Shown: in pieces, positions 1-12,134 of the stretch
Layout: every line of letters begins with the position of its first letter
Position numbering within the stretch: the stretch's first letter is position 1
Assembly: GCA_033182465.1 (NCBI GenBank)
Contig: CP137327.1
Span: 620,001-684,000, forward strand
DNA: 64,000 nucleotides
DNA from: Sanghuangporus weigelae
Taxonomy: Eukaryota > Basidiomycota > Agaricomycetes > Hymenochaetales > Hymenochaetaceae
Direction: 5' to 3'
Program-made: the position numbers and the translations under genes
Notes under the pieces: generated by a model
Seen by the model: the letters and a program-made list of their open reading frames with translations, nothing else
What the model was told of the DNA's origin: nothing
Databases searched by the model: none

Positions 1-712
1 ATGTCATTTGCATACCTTATCACTGTCAGGGATTGGTTCCTTGCGGACAGGCTTCAGCAGAAGGGAGTTAAAAATGTCTTCACATTCAGGTAAACGTTCC
101 CGCCTTTTGCTGAAATCTTTGCTTTTGACCGGTGCCGTTACTCTTTAGATTCAACTCTCCAAATCCGGTTCTACTCGCAGAAACACCCTACCAGGGAGTA
201 ATGCATACTTCCGATCTATTCTATCTCTTTGATGGTTCGCTCCGTCTCCCATATTTATAGTCGCCACTTATTCATATTAGATTATGTTGACAGGAACGAC
301 GTGAGTTAGATTATCAATAAAATGCTTAACACAATGCTAACCTCTTGGTCTTGGACAGCTCGGCTCCTAATGGCGGATTCACATTCACCGCTTTCAACAG
401 CGTAAGCCCCGGGTACCACTTGTCCTGTCGGAAAGAGGCTTACAATTCTCCGAACAGACAGAAGACGCTCTCTCAAGAGAGTCAATTGCATTCTGGACAT
501 CGTTTGTCTCATCTGGTGATCCGTCGACTTCAAGAGAACTTATATCGCCGGAGTGGCAACGGTTCGCAAGCGGTGGACGTATGGTCCTCAGCCAGCCGGC
601 AGGCACTGATTCTATGGCCAGCGCATCGTCAATGGAGGTCACGCCTCGAGACGAGATTGAGCGGTGCAGATTCTGGATGTCGCTAAATGCGACAGCACAG
701 ACGGAAATATGA
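1..712 (+). CDS. Type-B carboxylesterase/lipase, 3' end only
   Basis: This is the C-terminal part of an alpha/beta-hydrolase of the carboxylesterase type B family, which hydrolyses carboxylic esters and is often secreted in fungi. The gene enters from the left edge. Visible exons are about 1-89 and 149-234, followed by a terminal exon ending at the TGA at 710-712. The stretch RFNSPNPVLLAETPYQGVMH around 148-210 carries the His-containing 'GVMHTSDLFYLFDG' segment typical of the family's catalytic histidine. The last exon reads FWTSFVSSGDP and ends WMSLNATAQTEI, the usual 'FW..F..tGdPn' tail. The splicing between about 235 and 400 is not clear to me, and one small exon may be mis-placed. It is convergent with the sugar transporter on the right. 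Confidence 0.72.
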
Positions 713-824
713 GGCTCTAGATACTTCACCTAGTGGCTTAGCAGAATGGTTTAAGGGCAGCCGAGGGTTTCAACAATTCAACAATATCACCAAAAAATAT
801 GTAGTCTTTCAATCCCGACAGCTA

Positions 825-3023
825 CTACGTTCTCTTCGTTACAGAAATTGCTTTGTGGAACTTATGAATCTCACTGATGGTAACCGGCATATACCGCCTC
901 CTCTTGTATTGGAAACCAGAATTCCCAGGATCTACGCATCGACAGTAGCTACAGCTCCTGTCTTTGTGGCGAGCTACAGGGAGATCCATATCAACGCGCG
1001 TTGGTTCGGTGGAGCAATAAGGATCACGAACCTTTCTCTTTTGGATAGACGCCTTTACCGGATTTGATGACGAAAAGATCTCATCCAGTTCCTCCAAGGT
1101 AAAACCAACGGTCTCAATGCAGAAGAAGTACCAAATCACCGCCTCGAATGCGTCCCATAGCACGAAGATGATGATGTACTTCCAACCGATCCTGCCAAGT
1201 GCGATGGGGATGCAGAATAAGTTGATGAATGATGTGCACGAGAAGACGAATATCTGCAGCGCGACACCCTTAGCGCGAGTTGTCGTTTCAAGGCATTCTA
1301 TTGGATACAAGGCTTGAAGGGGTACATACTAGACAGAACACGAGCATGTGAGTTGATTTTCAAGGTACCTATTGTATTGTAGGTACTCACGGTGAATCCG
1401 TACACAGCATTAAACAAGACTGAGAACAACTTAGCATGGTAACTAGGTATTTGGACAGAAGCTACTTACAAAAGAATGCGGCTCCTGCACGACCGACATT
1501 GAGGTTCTCGTGTCCTGGTTGGTAGCTCGCCCACGCAGCGGAGAACGCAGCGTTTCCTGCAAGCATGACGGAACACGCTAATGTTCCCCATATGAGCACT
1601 CGACGACGTGGCAGACGATCTTGAAGCGAGACAGCGATCCAAGCAACAAGAGCGATACAGCACCCCTCAATGAGATTCATGTTGAATTGCATTTTCTTGT
1701 CAAAGCCCAGGGCCTGGTAGATCGAGAGCTAACAGGGAAAAGACGTCAGAATGATATGTAAACCTTTCGAAGTTGGAAATGCACATTGAAATATCCCAAT
1801 CCATTTCCTGACATCTGGCTAAAAAGTCCCATAAGAAAGACCATAAGTATCCGCCACCTGGCATTATGATTGTTGACAAGAGCCCTGAGAAAAGAAACAC
1901 TTCAGGTCGGGAAATGAAATAAATCAAACTCATACTCACTTGAAGTCCCACCATCGTTTGTCGGATCCGTTTAGTGAGATATTAGCCTTAAACTCGCGTA
2001 TCTCAAGCTGCACAATCGGGTTTTGGATATCTCCGTTTCCATGGTACTTGATCAGGAAATCAAACGCTTTCTCTTCTTTGCCATGCATGAAATGCCATCT
2101 GGGGCTCTCCGGAACGGACCACACAATTAGGACAACGAGAGTCGCGGGAAATGCTTGTAGAATAAGAGGAATCCTCCATGACCAGTCTGAATATAGGTCT
2201 GACGTCCCAAGGGTGATTGCCGCTGCAGGAATAAGACCAGCAAAGTAACCGGTAGTATACAATGAAGTGAGACGTCCTCTATACAGCAATTTATATCAGA
2301 AACAATGCTGCGGATACTGAAGCGATAGTATGACTTACCTCCATTGAGGAGGAGCAACCTCAACAATATAAGTTGCAGAAGCAACTGTCGCAATTGTGAC
2401 GCCCATGCCCAAGATGAATCTTCCTGCGATGAATTGCGGGCGATGCATAGCCGAGGATATTATCGCGGCTCCAAATATGATTGTCAAGCATCCCACAAAT
2501 ATTCCGGCTCGCCGACCGAAACGATCGCATATTTGTCCAGAAAAGAGTGAACCAGTCATCTGGCCGATACTGTAAATGGAAAAGATAATCCCAGTGGAGA
2601 CATCTAGGTGGCCTGGATTGCCGGGAAGATGTGTTAGAGAAAAGTATCCTCAAAGGTTAGAATAATCTCACCTTGACTGAATCGATCTTGATAGAAAGGC
2701 ATGACGTTAATCGAACGCATGAGTGAGCTATCATAGCCATCGACGCAGGCGACCATAAACGCAGTTGCCGTACCTGTAAGCGTACAGTTGTGATTAAAGG
2801 TCAACGAGTTTCATGCCCAAGACTCCGAACTCTCACATGCATAGATAACAAATGCCGACTTGCTCAGTGCAACCGTTCTGCCGGCAGACGCCTGAGAAAC
2901 GAGTTCAATTGTCTGCTCCTTCTTTATCTCCGCGTCTTGAAGCTTTTCGTTGAATCCGTCGGTAGGATGAAGACTAGCTGCGTGAGGCTCGTCATGAAGT
3001 AACTGGGGTAGTAGTGAGCCCAT
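825..3023 (-). CDS. MFS sugar transporter (sugar porter family), copy 1
   Basis: This is a 12-helix major facilitator, sugar porter family (lactose-permease/hexose-transporter-like), which moves a sugar across the plasma membrane with protons. All exons join in frame from the ATG at 3023. In order they give the soluble N-terminus (MGSLLPQLLHDEPHAA), SAFVIYAC, GYDSSLM, the signature QICDRFGRRAG, PESPRWH, DKRWWD, NGLGYFN, LGFDKKMQFN, AAWASYQPGHENLNVGRAGA and YPIECLETTTRAKG. The PESPRW and (D)RxGRR motifs define the family. Introns are short. After FTLEELDEIF the open frame runs about 80 residues further than in copy 2, with no family-like sequence. The true 3' end may therefore involve another intron, or the original stop has been lost. 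It is tandem with a close paralogue at 4021-6169. The substrate cannot be told from sequence. Confidence 0.85.
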
Positions 3024-4020
3024 TGCAGCTAAATCTGAAATCAGTCAATGCCAAGTGAAGAAAGCCTGAAGGCTATTGAGTCCCTCGAAACGCAGCAGCT
3101 CGATAATTTATATAAATCCTTTTTTCTATTTTTTCCTTGACTCATGTTCGTACATGCCAACAGAAAGTCCGTCAGGTGTGGTGTCATAGTAGGTAGCAAG
3201 CCAGAAATGGCGAAACTGAAGCGACTTTCAGGAAGTCCTATAGTAAGGTTCGTCGACGAACGAGAAAAGTAGAACAGCATGTTACTGAGAGGCGATAACT
3301 GGTGAGCTAATGACGTCTAGCAGAGCAACGAGTTGCGCTTCCATACTACCCTGAAGAATGGGGTCCTATCCATCAGCAGAATTCTGGGTTTCAGATTGCC
3401 ACATTCGCCGTGGAGTGTAAAAGGTTTTCATCCAGGCTGGCTACACGACGCCGACTCGGATGCGTTCACTGCTGTATCCCCTTGCTGGGTTAAGGGTTGC
3501 CATTAGGGGCCAGGAATGGGACTTCCCTTCATTGGAGAAGGAGCCATCCATCAGTTGACGTCTGCAGCTTTGCGAGTGCAAGGGGGCAGGTAAAGACATA
3601 GGCCTTGAGGCGCAACAGGACTCCGAGTCAGTGATGAAGGGAAGAGAACTATGAATGATTATATAACACATTACGACATCCAAACTGAGAATGCCAATCT
3701 TCCGATCCTTCAGTTTCGAGACGAGACGAAAGAGCTAATCCTGGGCACCATGTCTGATGATTATATCACGTCACCGAAGTTGATTTGATTCGGCGGGAGC
3801 TAGCGGACGCTGTGCATTCGAGAGAGGTTGTGATAGTCACCGTATTAGTAAATATAGGCACGTTGTGACAAACGACTAAGATCAACGAGTGGTGATTCTT
3901 TGTTTTCGAAAACATGTGAGATGGAGCGTTTTAGGGCCCAATATTCAATATAAAATAGATGAACAACGTCGAAATTATCGAGGGCGGAGCATCGCTTCTT
4001 CGAAAAGACGCTTCGGACTC
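3024..4020. other. Intergenic gap between tandem transporters
   Basis: About 1 kb separates the start of transporter copy 1 from the stop of copy 2. Several short open frames occur on both strands, but none shows a family motif or joins to a neighbour. It should contain the copy 1 promoter and the copy 2 terminator. I see no repeat or RNA gene. Confidence 0.5.
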
Positions 4021-6169
4021 CTAATTGCCAATGAGAACCACGTCGCCCGTTTTTTTCACGGCAATCTTCAGAAAGATACATATCAGGACCTTGGCGCCAC
4101 ATGACAAGTAGATACTTACCTTTTTCTTCTGGGTAGAAGCCTTCACCGGATTCGGCGCCGAGAAGATCTCGTCCAGTTCCTCCAAGGTAAATCCGACGGT
4201 CTCAACGCAAAAGAAGTACCAAATCACCGCCTCGAATGCATCCCAGAACACGAAGACGATGATGTACTTCCAGCCAATTCTACCGAATGCGATGGGCGTG
4301 CAGAATAAGTTGATGAAAGATGTACAGGAGATGATGAAGATCTTCATGGCAACGCCCTTTGCGCGAGTTGTCGTTTCTAGACACTCAGCTGGGTACAGGG
4401 ACTGAAGAGGCGTGTACTGGGAAGGATCGTATAAGCTGATGAGTTCCTGTGAGTGTATATTTAGGACCATTACGAACCGTGAATCCATAGACCACGTTGA
4501 ATAGGACTGGTAAACGATAAGTAATGCCTTCATACATATGAGGCGGTCAAATGGACTCACAAAAGAAAGCGGCCCCTGCGCGACCAACGTTTAGATTCTC
4601 GTGGCCTAATTGGTAGTTCGCCCATGCTGCCGAGAACCCAGTGTTTGCAGCAAGCATGAAAGAGCATAAGAGCGTTCCCCATACGAGCACTCTGCGTCGC
4701 GGCATACGGTCTTCAAGTGACACCGCAGTCCAGGCAACCAATGCATTGCAGCAGGTTCCGATGAGGTTCATATTGAATTGCATTTTCTTGTCGAATCCTA
4801 ATGCTTCGTAGATCGAGAGCTGGGAAATGCGGACGTCAGATCGGCACATGTGCAATTGAGCTGCAAAAATCGTACATTGAAGTATCCTAGTCCGTTTCCT
4901 GACATCTGGCCGAAGAAACCCATGAGGAATACCATCAACATTCTCCACCTTGCATTATGATTCTTGACAAGAGCTCTAGGGGTTAAATACCCTTAGTATC
5001 AATGGTTCGTAAGAGAAATGATTCATTCCCACCCGTAGTCCCACCATCGCTTATCCGAACCATTCAGAGAGATGTTCTCTTTAAACTCCCGTATCTGGAG
5101 TTGAACGATAGGATTATTGATATTGCCGTTCCCATGATACTTTGTCAGGAAGTCAAAAGCTCGCTTCTCCTGATCGTGCATATAATGCCATCTTGGACTC
5201 TCCGGGAGGAACCACACAGTCAGGACGACAAGCGTAGCAGGGAGAGCCTGAAGAATGAGAGGAATTCTCCACGACCAGTCTGAATTCAAATTTGCTGTAC
5301 CGAGTGTGATTGCTGCAGCAGGAATTGCACCACCATTCCAGCCTGTGTTGTACAGTGAGGTCAGACGGCCTCTGTAACATATTTCACGTCGAATTCTGTT
5401 GCTATAAGCACCAGAAGAAGTGCAAGACGTACCTCCACTGTGGTGGAGCAACTTCAACTGTGTAAGTCGGAGCCGCTATTGTGGCAATTGCGATACCCAT
5501 GCCCAGGATAAATCGACCTCCAATGAATTGCTGACGGTGCATTGCCGAGGAGATAATCGCAGACCCAAGAATGATCGTCAAGCATCCTACAAACATCCCA
5601 GCGCGGCGGCCGAAACGGTCGCAAATCTGACCCGCAAAGAGTGAACCTGCCATCTGGCCGATGGTATAGATTGAAAAAATGATTCCAGTCGAGACATCCA
5701 ATTGGCCTCAATCAATAGTATGATTATCAGAAAGAAAACCATTTTTGACGACCAAATTTTGCCTCACCTTGGTTGAATCGATTCTGATAGAAAGGCATGC
5801 CGTTGATTGCGGTCATGAGGGACCCGTCATAGCCATTACCGCAGGAGCACATGAAAGCTGCTGCTGCGCCTGTGCAAAATCGCAATAACAATTCGTTCTC
5901 AGTTAGAATTCGAATACAGGTTAAAGCAAAGCCTTACATGCATAGATTACGAATGCCGCTTTGCTAAGTGGATCCGTCCCACCAGCTGCAACAGCGGCAG
6001 CAAACTCAGCATTCCGTGCTTCTTTCACTTCCACATCCCTCAACTCCTTATCGCATCCGTCGGCATGGTGGAGTTGAAGGCCAGATATGTGGTTTTCGTC
6101 GTGCTCCTCGACTTCAACCTTGCCATGAGACGCTTGGAAGGGCGAAGATGAATGTTTGGTTTCCGACAT
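4021..6169 (-). CDS. MFS sugar transporter (sugar porter family), copy 2
   Basis: A second sugar porter, clearly paralogous to the gene just to its left. The likely start is the ATG at 6169 (MSETKHSSSPFQ); an in-frame ATG seven codons earlier is possible. Successive exons carry SKAAFVIYA, NGYDGSLM, ICDRFGRRAGMF, GRLTSLYNTG, PESPRWHYMH, SGNGLGYFNV, LGFDKKMQFNMNL, GHENLNVGRAGA and YPAECLETTTRAKG, then TLEELDEIF and NPVKASTQKKK. A short intron (GTAAGT at about 4120) likely joins KKK to the final IAVKKTGDVVLIGN before the stop at 4021. The open frame also reads through that 54-base stretch. The gene looks whole. Tandem duplication with divergence suggests two transporters of related but possibly different substrate use. 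Confidence 0.88.
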
Positions 6170-6190
6170 GTCCCAGAACGACGGAAGCAA

Positions 6191-6868
6191 GCCAAAGCTC
6201 AGGACTCAAGACAGCTCACTGCCATTCGTCCGTGTTTTATTTTCTCAGCCATGAGGTAGGTAGGTCACCAGAGGCCTTGCAAGCTTAATGTCGGTACATG
6301 TGGTCCGTCAGAAGTACTATACATGGACAAAATCTCACCAAGCGCGTTCGCCAAACGAATGTACTCGGGACATTCTACCGCCTCAGGAAGCCTGTTCGCA
6401 AGATTGTCGGCGATGGAACAAGGCAAAACCGGATAAAAATAGCTCTTTTGCAGACATGCGGGCGGAGAACACGAACGGTCGTCGAGAGCCTTCCCGCTGA
6501 ACTATAGATTCTGTAATGATATCCCGGCCAAAGTGGGTAAACAGTCATCGCCAAGATGTTTTCGAATGCGGGGTTTCGCTTCAAGTTCGGAGTCGGAGAG
6601 TAAGCTGACTCCTAAATGACATGATGCGTATCAGCCCATTGACGACAGGCATGTTTTGGCTGTGATTACGTAACAAAATTGTGCAAAATCGCATATATAT
6701 TATTTGTAGAGTCTTTGAGGAGAGTATAATACAATGGTTCATGTCGATTACAAAGTAACTGGTTGGAGCGGTAGATAGATAGATCATACGAACAATTTGT
6801 GCAAGAACTGAAGGGGATGGATGCTGAGTTCACTTTGAGAAACGGAACGAGGGGGACGATTAAGACGT
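6191..6868. other. Intergenic gap
   Basis: Region between the start of transporter copy 2 and the stop of the Ish1-type gene (both on the minus strand). No convincing gene. Short open frames here have no family features. Confidence 0.5.
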
Positions 6869-8515
6869 TTATAGCTCATTCTTTTTCTTTTCTGCCGTCT
6901 GCTTGGCTTCCCTGCCTTTATTTTCCACATACTCTTTCTTGCCCTGCAAATTTGACTTCGATTTATTCTCTGCTCCGCTGAGGACATCGAGAATCTGTCC
7001 GAGGGTCTCTTCTGCCGTGGAGACGCCTGACGCAACTAATGCACGAAGCCGCGAGTAGATTTGTTCGAGAAGCGAAGTGCTCTGAACGTAGCGAATGCGG
7101 ACTTCCTCTGGAATTGTAAAATAAATTCAAGTTGAGGAGAAACCTTAGGATGAAGGACTGCTTACGAAGAAGACCAGGGCGGGACGTCGGAAGACCTTCC
7201 TCGGACATACCATGACCACGCAAGAATGCTCGGAGTCGGGCATCGGGCCAGGTGAGGTACGCAGCCGAACGAGCGTTACCTTCGTTGTACTTGTCATTCA
7301 TGAGCTTCACGAGTTTGTCTCGCTGAACTTGTGCATCGCTGCGCAGGTAACCGTGATCGATTAGCCAAGACCGAAGATCACTGTCCGGCCAGCTAGACCA
7401 AACAGTGTCAGATGCAGAAGCGTAATTATCACTGGATGCATATCAATGAACGGAAGAACGAGCAACGGAATCCCCATGAAGTAAATGACGCACGCCACAA
7501 GCTTTTTCATTTTATCCTTCTTAATTTGAGCGTCTGACTTAATGACGTTATGATCAATGAGCCACTGCCGGAGGTCGCTCTCGGACCACGAATCCCAAAA
7601 GCGCTCTTGCGGAGTATAGTAATATGATCGCATCCTAGCGGAAAGCGCGTCACGCCTCTTCTCGAAGTCAGACTTGATTACTCCTTGAGACACAAGCCAT
7701 TCGTACTACGGGAAAAAAATTTGAAAATAAGGCTTCAACGAATGGAACGGAAATCAAAAGATGAACAAGCATACCATGTAAGAATCAGACCAAGCTTCCC
7801 AGATAGGATCTGTAGTTTTCACGTATGTGTCGCGCATATACGCAAGCAGCTGGTCTCTCGTAGTTTTCTGGTTCAATTTGATCACACCCTTTTTAACCAA
7901 ATAGTCGCGAAGCTGGTTGTCGTTCCACGTAGAATAAACGTAATCCTTGGAATCGTCAAATGCACGAGTCAATGATTCCGTGCCTCGAGACGTAATACTG
8001 CTAGCCGTCTTTGAAGCACCCGAGAGAATCGAAGTGCCAGATTTTGATGCTTGTGCTGAGCCACCGTATATGGCAGTGCTCGCGGCATGCGACGCGGTAG
8101 ATGCGAGACTCGACGCCGCATTCGTGTAGCCGCGGTAACGTAGCTTCGCTGCAAGAACTAGTTGCTCGCGAGGGCCAGAAGGAGCCACTACGCCCTGTTC
8201 TAACAGAAACTCGCGTAGACGACTTTCGTCCCAATTCTCAAAAGCAGTGTCCTTGGTGTCACCAAAAACCTTCTGCGCCTTCTGAAACTGCTCTTGAGAC
8301 CACGCTCCAAAATTATTCCAGTTTGAAGCGACGAGATCTTGAAGTTCCTTCTGAGAGTAGCTTTTCGGCGGTTCGATGTCGTGTTGTCTCAGCCATGACT
8401 TGAGTTGATCGGTGTTCCAAGACGAATACTCAGGTTTATCGGATGACCACCATGAGGCAGCCACGGGAGTGCTGACTACCGCGAGTGCGACGACGAGAAT
8501 ACTGGCAATCCGCAT
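6869..8515 (-). CDS. Ish1/Msc1-type repeat protein with signal peptide
   Basis: This protein has tandem Ish1 domains (Pfam Ish1, related to the HeH/LEM fold). Fission yeast Ish1 is a stress-responsive nuclear-envelope protein and budding yeast Msc1 belongs to the same family. I chose the ATG at 8515 because it starts a good signal peptide (MRIASILVVALAVVSTPVAA); an in-frame ATG 18 codons upstream would spoil it. At least five repeats follow the pattern 'W.ds.Lr.wL..hgv', for example SSWNTDQLKSWLRQHDIE, ENWDESRLREFLLEQGVV, STWNDNQLRDYLVKKGVI, DSWSESDLRQWLIDHNVI and SSWPDSDLRSWLIDHGYL. Exons include 8515-7775 and one starting at 7705 (TAC GAA TGG). The C-terminus is Lys-rich (AEKKKNEL) and ends at the TAA at 6869. 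The location at the ER/nuclear envelope is inferred from the family. Confidence 0.87.
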
Positions 8516-11392
8516 CTTGAGAGTGGAAAGGAGAAGAGCAGTGGAGAGACGAGATGACGCGCTCTGCACTTTATGAAGACTTGATGCACGACGTCGATGA
8601 CGCCAACACGTGACTTTGCCAAAATATATGACCTCATAGAACGCGTATGAGATCCACTTTCTACATTAGGCTCGCCCCATTGGTCCCGTGCAATCTATCT
8701 AGCTGCATCGTCAAAATATGCGCCGGGGGCGATTTCTCTATTTCCTGATCCTCTAATGTGGCCTATATCAAATCCAGCGTGCAAGACGGTTGGGCGAAGG
8801 AAAGCCAGGATCTCTTAAGATTGTGGTTCTGGATACATGGTTTTGAAATAGTCTTGAACTGGTTTTGGACGCAGCTTTGTGGTTGATATCAATCACTGCC
8901 CGCATGCGCTCGCTTGCAATCATGACATCCGGCGTGCAGATATAAAATGGCTTGTATGAGGCAACGGTCTTCAGAACTCTTCTGCTAAAACTGAAGAGGA
9001 GCCTCGAGCCTGAACTCAAGATATGTATCCCTACTGGTCGCCGGGAGAAGTACGTGAGTCACCTCGCACGTTGGACCATATGCATATCCCACCTGGATCA
9101 ACGACAATCCTAACGACACGGTCAATCGAGGCCCATTGATTCGCCCCCCGACATCATATGAGATCGCATGGAACGAAGCAGAAGATAGACTGCCCCAGCC
9201 TCGAATTCGTGCAGCTATGATTTCCCGGGACATCCGGCAGATTAATCAAGCTTTAGCCCACAGCCCCTCCAATGAGTGCTTGTGGAACGCCGAGTCGTCA
9301 GCATCGGCACGACATGGCCAGATAATTAATACAAGCGATGCGCCAAGTATAGCTCACGCAATGCCTCTCCAGACTTGTCAGGCTCACTCGGTGCCGCCTG
9401 TGCAATCTCGGCCTGAGCGCTTTAGGTATTCGAGGTCCATAGGGAACAATGTGGGGTCTTTCCGGAAAGCTCCCCGTAGCCCTTCCGAGTTATCGAAATA
9501 TGGACAAGGTGGACTTCAAAAAAGTCTCCTCCAGACTCAGAAACTCCCTTCTTTTGGACTTGAATATCCTTGCCGCATTAAGAACGTAATGTGCGATCTC
9601 GCGCGACGCAAAATACGGTTCGTGCAGGATCCTGACAAAGAGTCAAATCCAATTTGGTGAGTCTTGGTATGTGGGAGGTTAAGGTTGAACGAAATCATCC
9701 TGTCCGAGTGACAGACCTTGTCGAGGATCTCCATAAAATTTCCCACAAGCTCCTGGATTGAAAGGAATTTCGCGAACTTAAGGCCCTTCTTAACGCCTCG
9801 AGATAGAACGAACTGAGGATCCGTATGCAAGAAGTCGCGAAACGAAGGACTAGACGAAGTACATGGACTGATGTCGACTCCGAAATTTTTGCGAAAGTCG
9901 ATCACATTCAGTCATACACTGATGAACCGGGAATATATCTGTAAAGCGGCACGTTATATACTGATTCTTATGCATTAAGGCGATCGTAAATGACATATGC
10001 GAGAGGCCTGGCCTTTCGCATATGGTATTTGATCTCTGAATAAGCTTTGCTCCAGCGGCATGAATAAATTGCAGAGTTGCATCGTATCTAGGTGAGACCC
10101 AAAGGAAAGTCTCAATACTCCATGACTTATTATCAATGAAGGTGACTCTTTCAGAAAAAGCTGAAACCAAAAGAGAATACTGTCCGGGTATAATCAGAGT
10201 TGCATGTCGCTATAGCACCCTTGTACTATAATCGATAAATGAGTCCAATAGCAACATGAGTCAGATTGGAATAATTGTCCGAACGAATCTTTCTTTGGCT
10301 TTGGACTTTCCGCAAGACACCTTTCGCCGGCTTATGGATTATTATATGACATGGCCATAATGGAGGGAGGGGAATAAGAGGTTCAGTCCAAATAAAGTAA
10401 GCACAACAGATCAAAGCACAGCCACGGGGCTCTTCTCAGACCTGCGGATCCTCATTCAACTTCTCTTCCAGCTCCAGCGCGGCCGACTCGCCGACTGCCA
10501 ACCCCGTCTTCCATGCAGGATCTCACACGGTAAGGGCTCAAAGCTAAAAAATATACCGCTAGCGACATGCTTGAAGCATCTACTTTGTTCCGGAAGGTGC
10601 ATCTCGATGAACACGTGTTCAAATTCAACAACTTCCTCAACAAAGATCTCTATTTAGGTTCTTCGCCTGTTGCTAAACGCGGATGCTCGTGCATTCTTTT
10701 TTTTTGTGTCTCGGGAATCCAAATGAATGGTGAAGGGCGCGTGAAGAGAGAAGGATTCGAACAATGCAATGCTCATAATAATTAACCCGTCCGGTACAGA
10801 GAAAGAACGCAGATTCACAGGGGTTTGTTCGATCTCATTGCACCTTGCCTCCCCTATCGGGTTCAAAATCATCCTTAGGCTTAGGGCTTAGTAAAACGAT
10901 ATTGCTGGAGATACCTACTTCATCAGCAGCCCGCTGTAAGTGACTCGGTCTTTGGTGGCCCGCACCGAGAGCTTGGGCCCTGTGCCATAGCGACGGCGAG
11001 AACAATACACTGGCCGTGTCATGGATTATCTTAGAGATCTCTGGGAATACAGGGGCTTCCTTATTTCTGACGCATGCCTATTTTGCACAGGTGCTCAGGC
11101 CTGTAAACGCCTAAACGTGTACAGTTGAAGGCCGTGAAAGCAACCATCTCGTTCATCACAGGTTCTTCAATGAACCGCGGGTCCTTACATACGTGCTTCT
11201 CCCCTGAATCTGGCCTAGGCATATTCATCTCCCCCTTGTCGATATATAAAGCTTGCTGGGACTACGCATTTTTCCAACAGAGAAGCAAAGCCCCTTTCAA
11301 AGCGACTTCTCTACGCCGCTTCTATTGTCACAAGTGCTATTAAATCGTGCTCTCACCTTCATTACCATCCTATCACTCCCACCATCGTTAAA
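8516..11392. other. 2.9-kb stretch with no recognised gene
   Basis: No product could be assigned between the Ish1-type gene and the DUF6699 gene. Medium open frames exist on the plus strand (9136-9660, 174 codons, no motif) and the minus strand (about 8985-9233, 9537-9905 and 9850-10170). None joins by plausible splicing into a protein I know. The minus-strand pieces lie in a row and could be the remains of a decayed gene. No tandem repeat, tRNA or obvious transposon ends were seen. Confidence 0.4.
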
Positions 11393-11978
11393 TATGACTT
11401 CATCGAAACCTCGCATACACAAAGACCTCGACCATCATCAGTACACGTTACGTTCGCCCAAAGAGACGAATCTGTTCTGGGACATGCGCTACGACCCTCG
11501 CGATCGCAACAATCAATTCAGAGAACCCCGCTTTCCGTACCACTTCAGTTACTACGGTCCCCGTACAATGGCATTCTTACCTCGGGTCGAACGGCTCTGC
11601 GTACTCTTTCGTTATCACCGAAAAGTCCCGCATTATTGGGTTTTTGACATTGTCCATTACGGACCACCGTCTCCCCAAGACGGATACGCCATCACTGCAG
11701 AGGACGTTGTCAGCGGGATATACGACCAGCTACAGCTACTGCCGAGCCACGAGGATGTCGCATTCTCAAAGGAGCACAATAAACTTGCCGACCAAGCACG
11801 CCTGGAAAGATGCGAACTGTTTGGACTTGATAAATCGAGAGAGCCGGTCAGGAGAATTGACTATATAAAGGGCGTTCAAGGTGGATGTGCCTTCGCGGGG
11901 CTCGACAAGTACGACCGGCATTTGGCGACGCCGATAATGAGGATATATACAGGAGAGATAACCCCGAGGAGTTTCTGA
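11393..11978 (+). CDS. DUF6699-type hypothetical protein (1 of 4)
   Basis: An intronless frame of about 194 codons from the ATG at 11393 (MTSSKPRIHKDLDHHQYTL). An upstream in-frame ATG at 11253 exists, but it adds a low-quality leader preceded by the TATATAA at about 11240, so the later start is preferred. The order 'W D.R..P' near the N-terminus, then ITAEDVVSGIYDQL, then RRIDYIKG and FAGL matches the layout of the basidiomycete DUF6699 domain (VTvgDVL..I...L, then R.d.L.G...F.GL). Function is unknown. The GC-rich third positions resemble the other coding genes. The family match is by eye. Confidence 0.68.
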
Positions 11979-12134
11979 CATGTACCTGTTGTATACCTGG
12001 ACATATCGTCCTGTCGATCTTCAATATACCCAGGGCTGGAACTCCGTAATAATCAATAGTGAATTTAGTATGTATACCCGGGAATAGAGTATAAGATGAA
12101 GAAGGAAACAGAAAAGAATCGGTTTAGCTACTAT

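Noticed and set aside
9136-9660. 174-codon plus-strand frame as a gene
   Set aside because: No motif, no clear promoter or splice support, and composition like non-coding DNA; kept only as part of the unexplained gap.
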